Notes: generated from the sequence alone by a model not told the origin. A stretch of DNA of 64,000 nt from Pseudomonas reactans (GCF_013385825.1 NZ_JACAPG010000003.1:1-64000); one strand, 5' to 3'; counted from the stretch's first letter, positions 45,026-54,291 are shown. Made by a program: numbers and translations.

Positions 45026-45125
45026 TGTAGGAGCGAGCTTGCTCGCGAAAATCGTCAACGATTACGCGGGCATTCCGGGGGAACACGGTGTCATTACGTT
45101 CTTCGCGAGCAAGCTCGCTCCTACA
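45026..45125. repeat. REPIN between msrB and gpx
   Basis: 100 bp, inverted GAGCGAGCTTGCTCGCGAA arms with spacer starting AATCGTCAACGATTACGC, nearly identical at its left end to the REPIN at 25892. It starts 20 bp after msrB and separates it from the gpx promoter. Confidence 0.92.
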
Positions 45126-45158
45126 GGGATAGCGTTGATATCACGGCATCAGTTCCGT

Positions 45159-45184
45159 CAATTAAGTTGCATACAATTGAATTG
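45159..45184 (+). promoter_or_regulatory. Twin CAATTnAATTG-type operator upstream of gpx-ospR
   Basis: CAATTAAGTTG (45159-45169) and CAATTGAATTG (45174-45184), 15 bp centre to centre. The second is a perfect palindrome of the OhrR/MarR type and lies 44 bp before the gpx ATG, overlapping a TACAAT -10-like hexamer. Best read as the OspR autoregulatory site. Confidence 0.6.
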
Positions 45185-45227
45185 CTTACTATGTTTAATC
45201 TTCTTTTCTTCTTATCGAGACACTGCC

Positions 45228-45713
45228 ATGAGCAACAACCTGCTGAGCATCCCTTGCACCACCATCAAGGGTGAGCAAAAGACCTTGGCCGATTTCGCCG
45301 GCAAGGCCATCCTGGTGGTCAACACTGCCAGCAAGTGTGGCTTCACCCCACAATACAAGGGCCTGGAACAGCTCTGGCAGCAGTACAAGGATCAAGGATT
45401 GGTGGTGTTGGGCTTCCCCTGCAACCAGTTCGGCAAGCAGGAGCCCGGTAACGAAGGCGCGATTTCCGAGTTTTGCGAGCTGAACTTCGGTGTCAGCTTC
45501 CCGCTGTTCAAGAAGATCGACGTGAACGGCAGCGACGCCCATCCGTTGTTCGTGCAACTGAAAAAACAGGCACCGGGCCTGCTCGGATCCAAGGGTATCA
45601 AGTGGAACTTCACCAAATTCCTCATCGGTCGTGACGGCTTGGTGGTCAAGCGCTTCGCGCCAACGACCAAGCCGCAGGACCTGACCCAAGAGATCGAAGC
45701 CCTGCTCAAATGA
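45228..45713 (+). CDS. Glutathione peroxidase family protein
   Basis: A 161-residue thiol peroxidase of the GPx family reducing H2O2 and lipid hydroperoxides, often with thioredoxin as donor in bacteria. The peroxidatic Cys is in NTASKCGFTPQYKGLE (Cys in place of selenocysteine), the catalytic Gln in GFPCNQFGKQEPG, and Trp/Asn in KWNFTKFLIG. The resolving Cys is probably the one in FCELNFGV. Its stop overlaps the ospR ATG (ATGA), so the two are coupled. Equivalent to P. aeruginosa PA2826 in order. Confidence 0.94.
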   Translation: MSNNLLSIPCTTIKGEQKTLADFAGKAILVVNTASKCGFTPQYKGLEQLWQQYKDQGLVVLGFPCNQFGKQEPGNEGAISEFCELNFGVSFPLFKKIDVNGSDAHPLFVQLKKQAPGLLGSKGIKWNFTKFLIGRDGLVVKRFAPTTKPQDLTQEIEALLK

Positions 45714-46189
45714 CGGTCTCCCTGGCGCTGGACAATCAACTGTGTTTCAAGCTCTACGCCGCTTCCAGGGCGGTGACCCGCGCGTACAAGCCGATGCTCG
45801 ATCAACTGGGCCTGACCTACCCGCAATACTTGGTGATGCTGGTGTTGTGGGAGTGGCACGCCACAGCGCCGACGCAACCCACGGTCAAGGCATTGGGTGA
45901 GCGCTTGATGCTGGATTCGGGCACGTTGACGCCGCTGCTCAAACGCCTTGAGCAACTCAGTCTGGTCAGGCGCCAGCGCAGCGCCAAGGATGAGCGCGAA
46001 GTGCACCTGAGCCTGAGCGAAACCGGTGTGCAGTTGCGTGACCAGACCCATGCCCTCAAGACCCGGCTGCTGTGCGACAGCGGCATCGACCTGAACCAGG
46101 CTGACGCGCTGCGTGAGGGCTTGGACCAGCTGCTTGGGCAGATCAGAGATTTGTCGTCTTCGGCACCCACAGCTCCAGCAAACCACTGA
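45710..46189 (+). CDS. ospR: MarR-family thiol sensor OspR
   Basis: A 159-residue OhrR-like regulator. The sensing cysteine is Cys12 in LALDNQLCFKLYAAS; further cysteine in RLLCDSGID. DNA-binding region GERLMLDSGTLTPLLKRLEQ and wing RSAKDEREVHLSL. In P. aeruginosa OspR represses the adjacent glutathione peroxidase gene and affects pigment and quorum sensing; here it is coupled to gpx and probably autoregulated via the twin sites upstream. The 3' 47 bp overlap the convergent sagS gene. Confidence 0.92.
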   Translation: MTVSLALDNQLCFKLYAASRAVTRAYKPMLDQLGLTYPQYLVMLVLWEWHATAPTQPTVKALGERLMLDSGTLTPLLKRLEQLSLVRRQRSAKDEREVHLSLSETGVQLRDQTHALKTRLLCDSGIDLNQADALREGLDQLLGQIRDLSSSAPTAPANH

Positions 46190-48452
46190 GTTCCTCACGA
46201 CGGAACGGCTTGGCCAGGTAGTCATTCATGCCCGCGGCCCGGCAACGCTCGCGCTCTTCGGACAGCGCGTTGGCGGTCAAGGCAACGATCGGCAGGTCCG
46301 GCCAGCGCCCGCTGCGACGGATCTGTCGGCTGGCTTCGTAGCCGTCCATCACCGGCATGTTGCAGTCCATCAACACCAGGTCGAAGCGTTGTTCCTCAAG
46401 AAACTTCAGCGCCTCGCCACCATGGGCGGCCACGACCACTTCACACCCCAGTTTGCCGAGCATACCCTTGGCCACCAGTTGATTGACCGGGTTGTCCTCC
46501 ACCAGCAGGATGCGCGCGCGGTGCGCCAGGGGCGCGGCTTCCATCTGGATCGGGTCGAGGATCAGTTGCGCGTCGCTGCGCAAGGTACGTTGCAGTATCT
46601 GATACAGCGCATTGCGGCTCAGCGGGCGCGCCTGCTGTTGCAGCGGCGCGAGTGCGGCGACTTCTTCGCTGGGCATGAAGTTGCCATAGGCGGTCACCAG
46701 CAGGATCGGCGCGCTGAGGGTGGGGCGCAGGCGAAACAGGCATTCCGGGCAGTCGGTGATCAGCAGGTCAGGCATGTGCCCGCTTAAGTCTTCATCACGC
46801 GGGTAGCAATGCGGAGTCAGCCCCCAGTGAGGCAGCAGGGTGGTCAGCAATTCGGTCAGGCCGCTGCCGGCACTGGTTATAGCGATCACTTCACCCCTCA
46901 GTGGTGCCGGTTGCACTGCGGGCAAATGGATCGGCAGAGGCAGGTCGGCGCAGAACTGGCTACCAAAACCCACCTCCGAGCTGATGCTCAGCCGGCCCTT
47001 CATCGCTTCACACAGGTTGTGCGTGAGTGCCAGACCCAGACCCGTACCGCCGAACTGGCGAGTGATGCCGGCGCCGGCCTGGGTGAAGGGCTGGAAGATC
47101 TTCACCTGGGCTTCTTGCGCAATGCCGATGCCGGTATCACAGACCTCGATGCGTACCTGGCCCTCCCGCGCGCTGAGGCGAACATCGACCCGGCCGAAGC
47201 GCGTGAACTTCAAGGCGTTGGACAGCAGATTGCTGACGATCTGCCGTACGCGGGTCGGGTCGCCCAGTACCTGGGCGGGAAACTGCGGGTCGATCAGGCA
47301 AGTCAGTTCGACGCTCGGCGCGGCGTTCTGCGACAACAGGTTGGCGGTGTCTTCCACCAACGAACCCAGGTCGAACGGGATGCGCTCCAACTCCAACTGG
47401 CCAGCGTCGAACTTGGACAGGTCGAGGATATCGTTGAGCAACTCCACCAACACCTTGCCCGAGTCATGGGCAATGGACAGTTGCTGACGTTGTTCGGCGT
47501 TGAGTGGGCTGTCGAGTGACAGTGCGATCATCCCTAGCAGGCCGTTGAGCGGCGTGCGGATTTCGTGGCTCATGTTGGCGAGGAACGCTGCCCGCGCCTG
47601 GGCCATGCCCAGTGCATGCATCTTCGCCGCTTCCAGCTCATCGTTGGACTTGCTCAGCCGCTGGTTGCTGGTCTTGAGCTCCAGGGTGCGTGCGGACACG
47701 ATGTCTTCCAGTTGTCCCAAGTATTCGGTCAACCGATCTTCAGCGTGGCGGCGTTGCTGAATCTCTGTCTCCATGTTTTCAAACTGTTGGTTGGCAACGT
47801 TCACCAGCACGCCGATTTCATCGTGCTCGTGGCCTGGCGGGCAATCCAGGCGTGCATGCCGGCGGTTGCTCAGCTCGCGGATGATGCGCACCAGCGGCTG
47901 GGTCAGCATCACGTAGAACAAGCCCAACAAGATGCCGGTCAGTAACAGGCTGCGGACGAAGCCGTTGAGCAGGGTGATCTCGGCACGGCGCAGGAAGCGG
48001 CTGCCAAAGGCATAGGTGTCCACGTCCAGGCGCAGCACACCGAGGGACTCGTTGGGCATGTGGCTGAGGAACAACCGATCCTCAAACTGACGGTTGGCGC
48101 CGAACAGGAAATCGCTGACGGGGCGGTAAGTGCTTTCTTTACGCGGGCGGTCGACATCGGCCAGCACCACGCCATTGTTGTCGATCAACTGGGCATGAAT
48201 GATGGCGGGGGAGTGCAGCAGGCCCAGGGTCAGTTCCTGGGCCAGTTCGGCGTCGATGTTGTAGGCGATACGTGACGCGGGGTTGTGGCTGATTTCGATC
48301 AGCGAGCGAATTTCACGGTTGATGGATGCGTCTTCGCTGGCATAATCAATGCCGATTTGGATCAGGCTGAGCAAGGTTCCCAAGACGAAACCGACCAGCA
48401 CAGTCAATCTGGCTTGTTTATAAGACAAGCGGTGGGCGAACTTGATATCCAT
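46143..48452 (-). CDS. sagS: Hybrid sensor histidine kinase SagS
   Basis: A 769-residue membrane kinase. Helix ~14-34, periplasmic sensor ~35-165, helix ~170-190 (SLLLTGILLGLFYVMLTQP), HAMP-like linker, coiled coil, HisKA with the phosphorylated His in LANMSHEIRTPLNG, HATPase (SNLLSNALKFTRFG, GGTGLGLALT), a degenerate receiver (DLLITDCPECLFRL) and a C-terminal receiver with Asp in LVLMDCNMPVMDGYEAS. P. aeruginosa SagS (PA2824) controls the motile-sessile switch with HptB and BfiSR. Start ATG 48452; position beside ospR matches PA2824/PA2825. Confidence 0.9.
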   Translation of the reverse strand: MDIKFAHRLSYKQARLTVLVGFVLGTLLSLIQIGIDYASEDASINREIRSLIEISHNPASRIAYNIDAELAQELTLGLLHSPAIIHAQLIDNNGVVLADVDRPRKESTYRPVSDFLFGANRQFEDRLFLSHMPNESLGVLRLDVDTYAFGSRFLRRAEITLLNGFVRSLLLTGILLGLFYVMLTQPLVRIIRELSNRRHARLDCPPGHEHDEIGVLVNVANQQFENMETEIQQRRHAEDRLTEYLGQLEDIVSARTLELKTSNQRLSKSNDELEAAKMHALGMAQARAAFLANMSHEIRTPLNGLLGMIALSLDSPLNAEQRQQLSIAHDSGKVLVELLNDILDLSKFDAGQLELERIPFDLGSLVEDTANLLSQNAAPSVELTCLIDPQFPAQVLGDPTRVRQIVSNLLSNALKFTRFGRVDVRLSAREGQVRIEVCDTGIGIAQEAQVKIFQPFTQAGAGITRQFGGTGLGLALTHNLCEAMKGRLSISSEVGFGSQFCADLPLPIHLPAVQPAPLRGEVIAITSAGSGLTELLTTLLPHWGLTPHCYPRDEDLSGHMPDLLITDCPECLFRLRPTLSAPILLVTAYGNFMPSEEVAALAPLQQQARPLSRNALYQILQRTLRSDAQLILDPIQMEAAPLAHRARILLVEDNPVNQLVAKGMLGKLGCEVVVAAHGGEALKFLEEQRFDLVLMDCNMPVMDGYEASRQIRRSGRWPDLPIVALTANALSEERERCRAAGMNDYLAKPFRREELSGLLELWVPKTTNL

Positions 48453-48615
48453 CGAGTGTTGAACCACTTCACGTTTCCCTTCGCCCGGCAAGCATAGCTG
48501 AACATCCACAGGCTCTGGCTTACCCGGCATGAATCGTTTTTTACGCAGCCTCGTGCGGTCTGCCGCAGAGTTGCCAATACGCCATCTTTTGCAAGAACTT
48601 GCCAGAGGAATAATT

Positions 48616-49506
48616 GTGGATTCTCGATTGAATGCCTTTCTGGAACGGGCCGATGCAGTGCTCGCCCGCCTGGAGCCCTTGTTACCCGCACCCCGCCAAG
48701 CCATCGATTGGAACCAATGCCTGGCTGCCCGCTGGCAGCGTGAAGGCCGCACGGGTTTCCTGTTGCCGCTGGATGTGAGCTTGGACATGCGCCTGTCCGA
48801 CCTGATTGGTGTGGACAAGCAACGTGAAACGCTGGCGCGCAATACCCAGCAATTCATCGACGGCCTGCCTGCCAACCATGCATTGCTGTGGGGTTCGCGC
48901 GGCACCGGCAAATCCTCTATGGTCCGCGCCTTGCTGGCCCAGCATGCCAAAGCCGGCTTGCGGCTGATTGAAATCGAGCGAGACCATTTGGCCGACCTGC
49001 CGCGTGTGGTCGAGCAACTGGTCAAACTGCCGCAGCGGTTTATTCTGTTCTGCGACGACCTGTCGTTCGAGGCCGGTGAAGGCGATTATCGCGTGCTTAA
49101 AAGCGTGCTGGACGGCTCTCTCGAACAGGCCCCGGAAAACGTGCTGCTGTATGCAACCTCCAACCGTCGTCACCTGGTGCCGGAAAACCAGAGCGACAAC
49201 GACAACTGGAAGCGCGTGGATGGCGAGTTGCACCCAAGCGAAGCGGTGGAGGACAAGATTGCCTTGTCCGACCGGTTTGGTTTGTGGCTGTCGTTCTATC
49301 CGTTTACCCAGGAGCATTTCCTCGATGTGGTGGAGCACTGGATCGGCGAACTGGCAAGCAAAGCCGGTTTGCAATGGCAGCGCGATGAAGCCCTCGACAT
49401 CCTTGCCGTACGCTGGGCCACCGGTCGCGGTAACCGCAACGGTCGCTGCGCGTACCAATTCGCCCGTTACTGGGTGGGCCTCAAATTGCTGGAGCGTCAA
49501 TCATGA
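48616..49506 (+). CDS. DUF815 ATP-binding protein
   Basis: A 296-residue AAA-like ATPase of the DUF815 family. Walker A GSRGTGKSS in ALLWGSRGTGKSSMVRALL, Walker B-like FILFCDDLSFE, sensor-like LLYATSNRRHLVPEN, and FYPFTQEHFLDVVEHWIGEL. No known function. GTG at 48616 is the preferred start: AGAGGA lies 6 nt upstream and homologues begin with DSRLNAFLERA. The longer frame from ATG 48529 has no ribosome site. Its stop overlaps the next ATG (49503-49506), so they are coupled. Confidence 0.85.
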   Translation: MDSRLNAFLERADAVLARLEPLLPAPRQAIDWNQCLAARWQREGRTGFLLPLDVSLDMRLSDLIGVDKQRETLARNTQQFIDGLPANHALLWGSRGTGKSSMVRALLAQHAKAGLRLIEIERDHLADLPRVVEQLVKLPQRFILFCDDLSFEAGEGDYRVLKSVLDGSLEQAPENVLLYATSNRRHLVPENQSDNDNWKRVDGELHPSEAVEDKIALSDRFGLWLSFYPFTQEHFLDVVEHWIGELASKAGLQWQRDEALDILAVRWATGRGNRNGRCAYQFARYWVGLKLLERQS

Positions 49507-49985
49507 TCGACCTACAAAGCGCCGGTACGGGCCTGGATGGCTATGCCATGCTCTGCGCGCAGTTGGAGTCGCTGCTCGCCGATGAGCGGGATTTCATTGC
49601 CAACAGTGCGCAATTCTCTGCGTTCCTGTTCAACCAGTTGGATGACTTGAACTGGGCCGGCTTCTACCTCAACCGTAACGAAGAGCTGGTGCTGGGCCCG
49701 TTCCAGGGCCAGATCGCCTGTGTGCGCATTCCGTTTGGCCGTGGAGTGTGCGGTGCGGCGGCCGCCTCGCGGCAGACCCAGCGCGTGGAGGATGTACATG
49801 AGTTCCCAGGGCATATCGCCTGTGACAGCGCGTCCAACAGCGAGCTGGTGGTGCCTCTGGTCAAGGACGGCAAACTGATTGGCGTCCTTGACCTCGACAG
49901 CCCGTCGCTGGCGCGTTTTACCCCTGAGGATCAGGCGGGTATTGAACAGTTGGCGGCGATTTTCCTGCGTTTGACCGACTGCTGA
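49503..49985 (+). CDS. Free methionine-R-sulfoxide reductase (GAF domain)
   Basis: A 160-residue GAF-fold enzyme of the fRMsr group, reducing free methionine R-sulfoxide. WAGFYLNRNEELVLGPFQG and the three conserved cysteines are visible: IACVRIPFGRGVCG holds two and HIACDSASNSELVVPL the third, corresponding to the E. coli Cys84/94/118 set. Translationally coupled to the DUF815 gene (overlap of 4 bp) and close to msrB and gpx, completing a methionine-sulfoxide repair set. Confidence 0.92.
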   Translation: MIDLQSAGTGLDGYAMLCAQLESLLADERDFIANSAQFSAFLFNQLDDLNWAGFYLNRNEELVLGPFQGQIACVRIPFGRGVCGAAAASRQTQRVEDVHEFPGHIACDSASNSELVVPLVKDGKLIGVLDLDSPSLARFTPEDQAGIEQLAAIFLRLTDC

Positions 49986-49999
49986 GGGTTCCATCAGGG

Positions 50000-50017
50000 G
50001 CGAGCAGGCAGGCTCGC
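50000..50017. repeat. REP-like hairpin between convergent genes
   Basis: GCGAGC-AGGCAG-GCTCGC followed by TCCTGCC, resembling a decayed REP arm, in the 38-bp gap between two stop codons. May function as a terminator. Confidence 0.4.
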
Positions 50018-50023
50018 TCCTGC

Positions 50024-53000
50024 CTATTGCTCTGTCTGCAAGCTGTCCAGTTGCATTCGCAGCTGCCTTTCCAGTTCAAGCATGCATTTTTCCAGAGCCT
50101 TGATGCCGGTTTCGATCAGTGGCAGTTCCTCGCCTCGGGCACAGGCCTGTTCCAGCGCCTCGCACTGAGTGGCCAGCAGGCTGGCTTGCACAATGCGCGC
50201 GGCGCCCTTGATCTTATGCGCCTGCTCGATGATGTCCTGGAGTGGCGCCTGTCGAGCCACCAGAGCAACTATTTCCTGGCGGTCATGGACGCTGCTGCTC
50301 AACAACTCCTCCAGCAGGCGCCGGCTCAGTTGCGGGTCGCCTCCCGTCAGTGCGTCCAGGCTGCTCAGATCCAGAAGTGTACCGGTGGGTTGCGGACCGA
50401 CCTGCGCCAGCTGCCGCTCCAGTACCGTAAGGCTGATGGGTTTGAACCGGCAGTCGTTCATTCCCGCTTCAGTGCAGCGCCGTTTCTCTTCCGGTTGGGC
50501 GTTGGCCGTGAAACCCAGTATGACGCAAGGGGTTAACTGCTCGCGTTGTTCATATTCACGGATTGAGCGGCTTAACTCATAGCCGTTCATGATGGGCATG
50601 TTGCAGTCGGCAATGACCAGGTCGAAGTGTTCCTGGCGCCAAGCCTGGAAGCCGGCCGCACCATGCTGGGCTGCGGTGAACTGGTGGCCGAGGTAACCTA
50701 ATTGCTGGCACATCAGCAAACGGTTAGCGGGGTGATCATCCACCACCAGCACATTGAGCACCGGTGCAGGTGTGGGTGTCGCCGGCTTGAGTTCTTCTAC
50801 GGCTTGCGCGGGCTGGAGGCTGTGCATCTTAAGACTTACGTGCACCTGCGTGCCCACCATGGGGACGCTGCTCAGGCTCAATTGCCCGCCCATCATTGCG
50901 CACAGGCTGCGGCAGATCACCAATCCCAGGCCCGCCCCGCTGCGGGCCAAGTGCCCTGAGTTGTCGGCCTGGGAGAAGGGTTCGAACAAGCGCAATTGGT
51001 CTTCCCGGCTGATGCCTATACCCGTGTCCTCGACCACCAGCCTCATTTCGACTTGTTGCGGCAGGTCGGTAGGTTGCACGTCCACCTTGACCTTCACCTC
51101 GCCGCGTTCAGTGAATTTGATGGCATTGCTCACCAGGTTCGACAGCACTTGCTTGAAGCGCAGCGGGTCGATCAGGACGTCGGTGTCGTTAAGCCCAGGT
51201 TTGAACTCCAGCAGCAAACTGAGCGTCTTCTGGCGCGCCAGGCCGTCGAACACGCGAACCACCGACTCAATCACATCCTTCAGGTTTACCCGCTCGGGGG
51301 CCAGGCTCAGTCGGCCTGATTCGATGCGCGCGATGTCGAGGATATCGCCGATCAGCTCCAGCAGGTCCTTGGCCGAGTGGTAAGCGACCTCGATGGCCGG
51401 GCGATCCAGATGGCCCTGATCCGCTCGCTTTAGGGTCAGTTCCAGCATGCCGATAACGGCGTTCATCGGTGTGCGTATTTCGTGGCTCATGGTCGCAAGA
51501 AAGGTACTTTTGGCGCGGTTGGCCTCGTCGGCACGCTCCTTGGCCGCGCGCAGCTCATCGAACAGTTGGCGCCGCTCGCTGATGTCGATCCAGCCTCCGA
51601 TGATGCCCTGGACCTCGCCGGTCGAGTCGCGATAGGGGAGGATCCAGTGATAAATCGTCAGTTTCTTTCCGCGAATGTGCAGGGATCGATCCAGGATCAG
51701 TGGGTTGCCTTGCGCGACCACACGCTGGTAGTCGGCGTGGTATTGCGACGCTTCTGTTTCCAGTGCCGTATTGATCTGCAGGGCACTTTTCCCGATCACA
51801 TCCTCACGCTTTACATCGAATACCTGCAGGTAGCTGTCGTTACAGGTCTGCAGCAGGCCCTTGCGGTCGCGCACGTAAATCGGATGAGGCGTTTCATTGA
51901 CCAGCGCGCGCATGAACTCGAACTGATCGTTGAGGGCGCGCTCGGCCATCCGGCGATGTTTTATCTGGCGGCGCATGTAGGCGTTCCAGCCCAGCGAGAT
52001 CAATAGCAGCAGCCCGGTGCCGATGATGATCTTGGCAATCAAGTCATGGTAATCGCGCCAGTAGCTGTCGGAGGCGGCGGTGTAGCCTCGCCAGCGGCTG
52101 TTGATCACGCCGAGTTCGTCCGGAGCGATACTGAGCAGCGCCTTGTCGAGTATCGAGCTCAATTCCGTGGCGTCGCGTGAGGTGGCCAGCGAGAAGAGGG
52201 CGGGCAGGGTGCCGATGCTGGTGCTGATCTGTAATCTGTCCTGGAAGATGTGTGAGGAAAGCAGGTAGTTGGCGACCACCAGTGAGTTCACCGCACCTTC
52301 GACTTGCCCTTGGGCCAGCAATTCCGACGCTTTGAAGGTGTCACTGGTTTCCACCAGTTGGATGTGTGGGAAGTCCTTGCGAAGAACGACTTCCAGCGGG
52401 TTGCCCTCGGTGATCGCCAGGCGTTTGCCGGCCATTTGCTCCAGGTTTAAAGGGGCGTCAGGCATTTTGCGCGTCAGCAGTACGTAGGAGTTTTCCAGGT
52501 AGGGGCGGCTGAAATTCAGCTCCGTCTCTCGCTCGTTGCTGGGCACAATGGCGCCGATGATATCGGCTTTACCGGTGTCGATTTGTTCGATCATCGCGTT
52601 GATGTTACGCCCGCGTTGAATCTCGAAGCGCAGCCCTGTACGCAGGCGTATCAGTTCCAGGAGGTCGGCGGTGATGCCACGGAAATTGCCATCGGCATCA
52701 AAGAACGTCAGCGGCGCAAAGGTTTCGTTGGCGATGACCTTGACCACGGGGTGTGCTTTGAGCCAACGCTCTTCGCGTTGGGTCAGTTGCAGCTTCTGAT
52801 CGGTCAGCAGAATGTCGCTGCCGGCACTCCAGCGTTTGGCGATGTTTTCCCGTTCATGGGTGGGCAGTGCTGCCAGCACGGCGTTCACGATGTTCAATAG
52901 GGTCTGTTGGTCTTGGCGCAGGGCAAAACTGAACCCGTAGGCTTCGTGTTTGCCGAAGTTGGCCATATGGATGTTTTTCAGGTAGCCCTTGTTGATCATG

Positions 53001-53671
53001 TAATGAGTGGAAATGGTATCGCCAAGAAACACGTCAGCCTGGTCGAATGCGACGGCGTTCAGCGCATTCTGATAGGAGGGGTAGGCACGAGTAATGGCCT
53101 TGGGGTACAGCTTTTGTACCTCCTCCGGTGGCAGGTAGTGGTAGACCAAGCTCAAGCGAAGACCGGCCAGGCCATCGCTCAGGCTGCGGGTTTCCCCTTC
53201 GCGTGTTACCAGAACAGGCTGATCCACGGCATACGGCGCCGAAAGGGTGAGCAATGGATGTGTGGCTTCAAAGCCGTTGGAAGAACCCAACAGATCGATT
53301 TCACCTGACGCCAGTGCCTGGATGGACGCCTCCCTGGTCGGGTAGCGCTGCACCCTGACGGGCAACGCCAGTGCCTTGGCCAAGACCCCAGCGTAATCGG
53401 CAGTGATGCCTTCATAGTCGCGCCCGCTCGACGTGATATCGAAAGGCGGGTAGTCGGGGGCTGCCGTACCCAGTATCAGTTCACGTTTGTTCAGCAGCCA
53501 CCGGCGTTGAGTGTTGTCCAGTGGCGTGTCAAGTTGGACGTTCCCTGCTCGGCTCAGTAAATTGTAGTGCTCCGGTTGTGTGGCAGCTGCGAGCACGGTG
53601 GTGCTCAAGCACACGCCTGCGCTCAATATAATGAAATAGTCCTTTATACACTTCGGCATCCGCTTTCTCAC
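50024..53671 (-). CDS. BvgS/EvgS-like unorthodox hybrid sensor kinase
   Basis: A 1215-residue phosphorelay kinase. Signal peptide ~1-29; two tandem periplasmic Venus-flytrap domains (~55-290 and ~305-525); helix ~548-565; PAS (~585-700); HisKA (His in ATMSHEIRTPMNAVIGML, ~720-790); HATPase (SNLVSNAIKFTERG, GAGLGLVICRS); receiver with Asp in LVIADCNMPIMNGYE (~970-1090); Hpt with His in IEQAHKIKGAARIV (~1140). Start GTG 53671 overlaps the stop of the response-regulator gene (GTGA); ATG 53659 is the alternative. Partner of the EvgA-like regulator upstream; the ligand is unknown. Confidence 0.93.
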   Translation of the reverse strand: MRKRMPKCIKDYFIILSAGVCLSTTVLAAATQPEHYNLLSRAGNVQLDTPLDNTQRRWLLNKRELILGTAAPDYPPFDITSSGRDYEGITADYAGVLAKALALPVRVQRYPTREASIQALASGEIDLLGSSNGFEATHPLLTLSAPYAVDQPVLVTREGETRSLSDGLAGLRLSLVYHYLPPEEVQKLYPKAITRAYPSYQNALNAVAFDQADVFLGDTISTHYMINKGYLKNIHMANFGKHEAYGFSFALRQDQQTLLNIVNAVLAALPTHERENIAKRWSAGSDILLTDQKLQLTQREERWLKAHPVVKVIANETFAPLTFFDADGNFRGITADLLELIRLRTGLRFEIQRGRNINAMIEQIDTGKADIIGAIVPSNERETELNFSRPYLENSYVLLTRKMPDAPLNLEQMAGKRLAITEGNPLEVVLRKDFPHIQLVETSDTFKASELLAQGQVEGAVNSLVVANYLLSSHIFQDRLQISTSIGTLPALFSLATSRDATELSSILDKALLSIAPDELGVINSRWRGYTAASDSYWRDYHDLIAKIIIGTGLLLLISLGWNAYMRRQIKHRRMAERALNDQFEFMRALVNETPHPIYVRDRKGLLQTCNDSYLQVFDVKREDVIGKSALQINTALETEASQYHADYQRVVAQGNPLILDRSLHIRGKKLTIYHWILPYRDSTGEVQGIIGGWIDISERRQLFDELRAAKERADEANRAKSTFLATMSHEIRTPMNAVIGMLELTLKRADQGHLDRPAIEVAYHSAKDLLELIGDILDIARIESGRLSLAPERVNLKDVIESVVRVFDGLARQKTLSLLLEFKPGLNDTDVLIDPLRFKQVLSNLVSNAIKFTERGEVKVKVDVQPTDLPQQVEMRLVVEDTGIGISREDQLRLFEPFSQADNSGHLARSGAGLGLVICRSLCAMMGGQLSLSSVPMVGTQVHVSLKMHSLQPAQAVEELKPATPTPAPVLNVLVVDDHPANRLLMCQQLGYLGHQFTAAQHGAAGFQAWRQEHFDLVIADCNMPIMNGYELSRSIREYEQREQLTPCVILGFTANAQPEEKRRCTEAGMNDCRFKPISLTVLERQLAQVGPQPTGTLLDLSSLDALTGGDPQLSRRLLEELLSSSVHDRQEIVALVARQAPLQDIIEQAHKIKGAARIVQASLLATQCEALEQACARGEELPLIETGIKALEKCMLELERQLRMQLDSLQTEQ

Positions 53672-54291
53672 ACCAGCGCGTTTCGTTTTGCCAGCTCGAT
53701 AAGTTCTACCAAGGACTTTGCTTTCAGTTTTTGCATGAGTCTCTTTTTATAAGTGCTGACAGTTTTGTTACTTAAAAACATGCCTTTGGCAATTTCCTTG
53801 TTTGTACGGCCTTGTGCAAAAAGTTGCAAAACCATTAACTCGCGATCATTCACTGTTTTGAACAGCTCCAGCTCTTCGTAGTTTGCTTCAGGTCCACACG
53901 TGTTCAAGGCCTGGCTGGGAAAATAGTTATAACCGGATAATACGGCGCGGATCGCACTCAGCAGTTCACTCAGATCACCTTCCTTGCACACATAACCATC
54001 AGCCCCTGAGCGCATGCAGCGGGTAGCGAACAGGGTGGGGGTTTGCGCCGTGAGGATAAGGGTTTTCATCGAGGTGTTCATGGAGTTGAAGCGGCATAAC
54101 ACTTCGAGCCCATCCAGTTTTGGGATGCCGATGTCGAGAATGATCAAGTCCGGGAGGCATTCGCGAACCATTTGTATCGCATCGCAGCCGTTGTCGGTCT
54201 CGCCAACGACTTTATAACCTTCGTGTTCCAGCAGCATTCGAATGGCCAGCCTGATAACAGGGTGATCATCGATGATGAAAACTGTGTTCAT
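53668..54291 (-). CDS. EvgA/BvgA-like response regulator (NarL family)
   Basis: A 207-residue regulator. Receiver ~1-120 with acidic pair IIDDHP, phosphorylation Asp in LIILDIGIPKLDG, Lys in GYVCKEGD; LuxR-type HTH ~140-205 (NDRELMVLQLFAQGRTNKEI, NKTVSTYKKRLMQKL). Start ATG 54291 (MNTVFIIDDHP). Coupled by 4 bp to the unorthodox kinase, with which it should form a phosphorelay. Related to RocA1/SadR-type regulators of P. aeruginosa fimbriae, but targets here are not visible. Confidence 0.93.
   Translation of the reverse strand: MNTVFIIDDHPVIRLAIRMLLEHEGYKVVGETDNGCDAIQMVRECLPDLIILDIGIPKLDGLEVLCRFNSMNTSMKTLILTAQTPTLFATRCMRSGADGYVCKEGDLSELLSAIRAVLSGYNYFPSQALNTCGPEANYEELELFKTVNDRELMVLQLFAQGRTNKEIAKGMFLSNKTVSTYKKRLMQKLKAKSLVELIELAKRNALV

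Noticed and set aside
53567..53752. Small plus frame across the kinase/regulator junction
   Set aside because: Antisense to two well-supported genes with coupled starts; no ribosome site.
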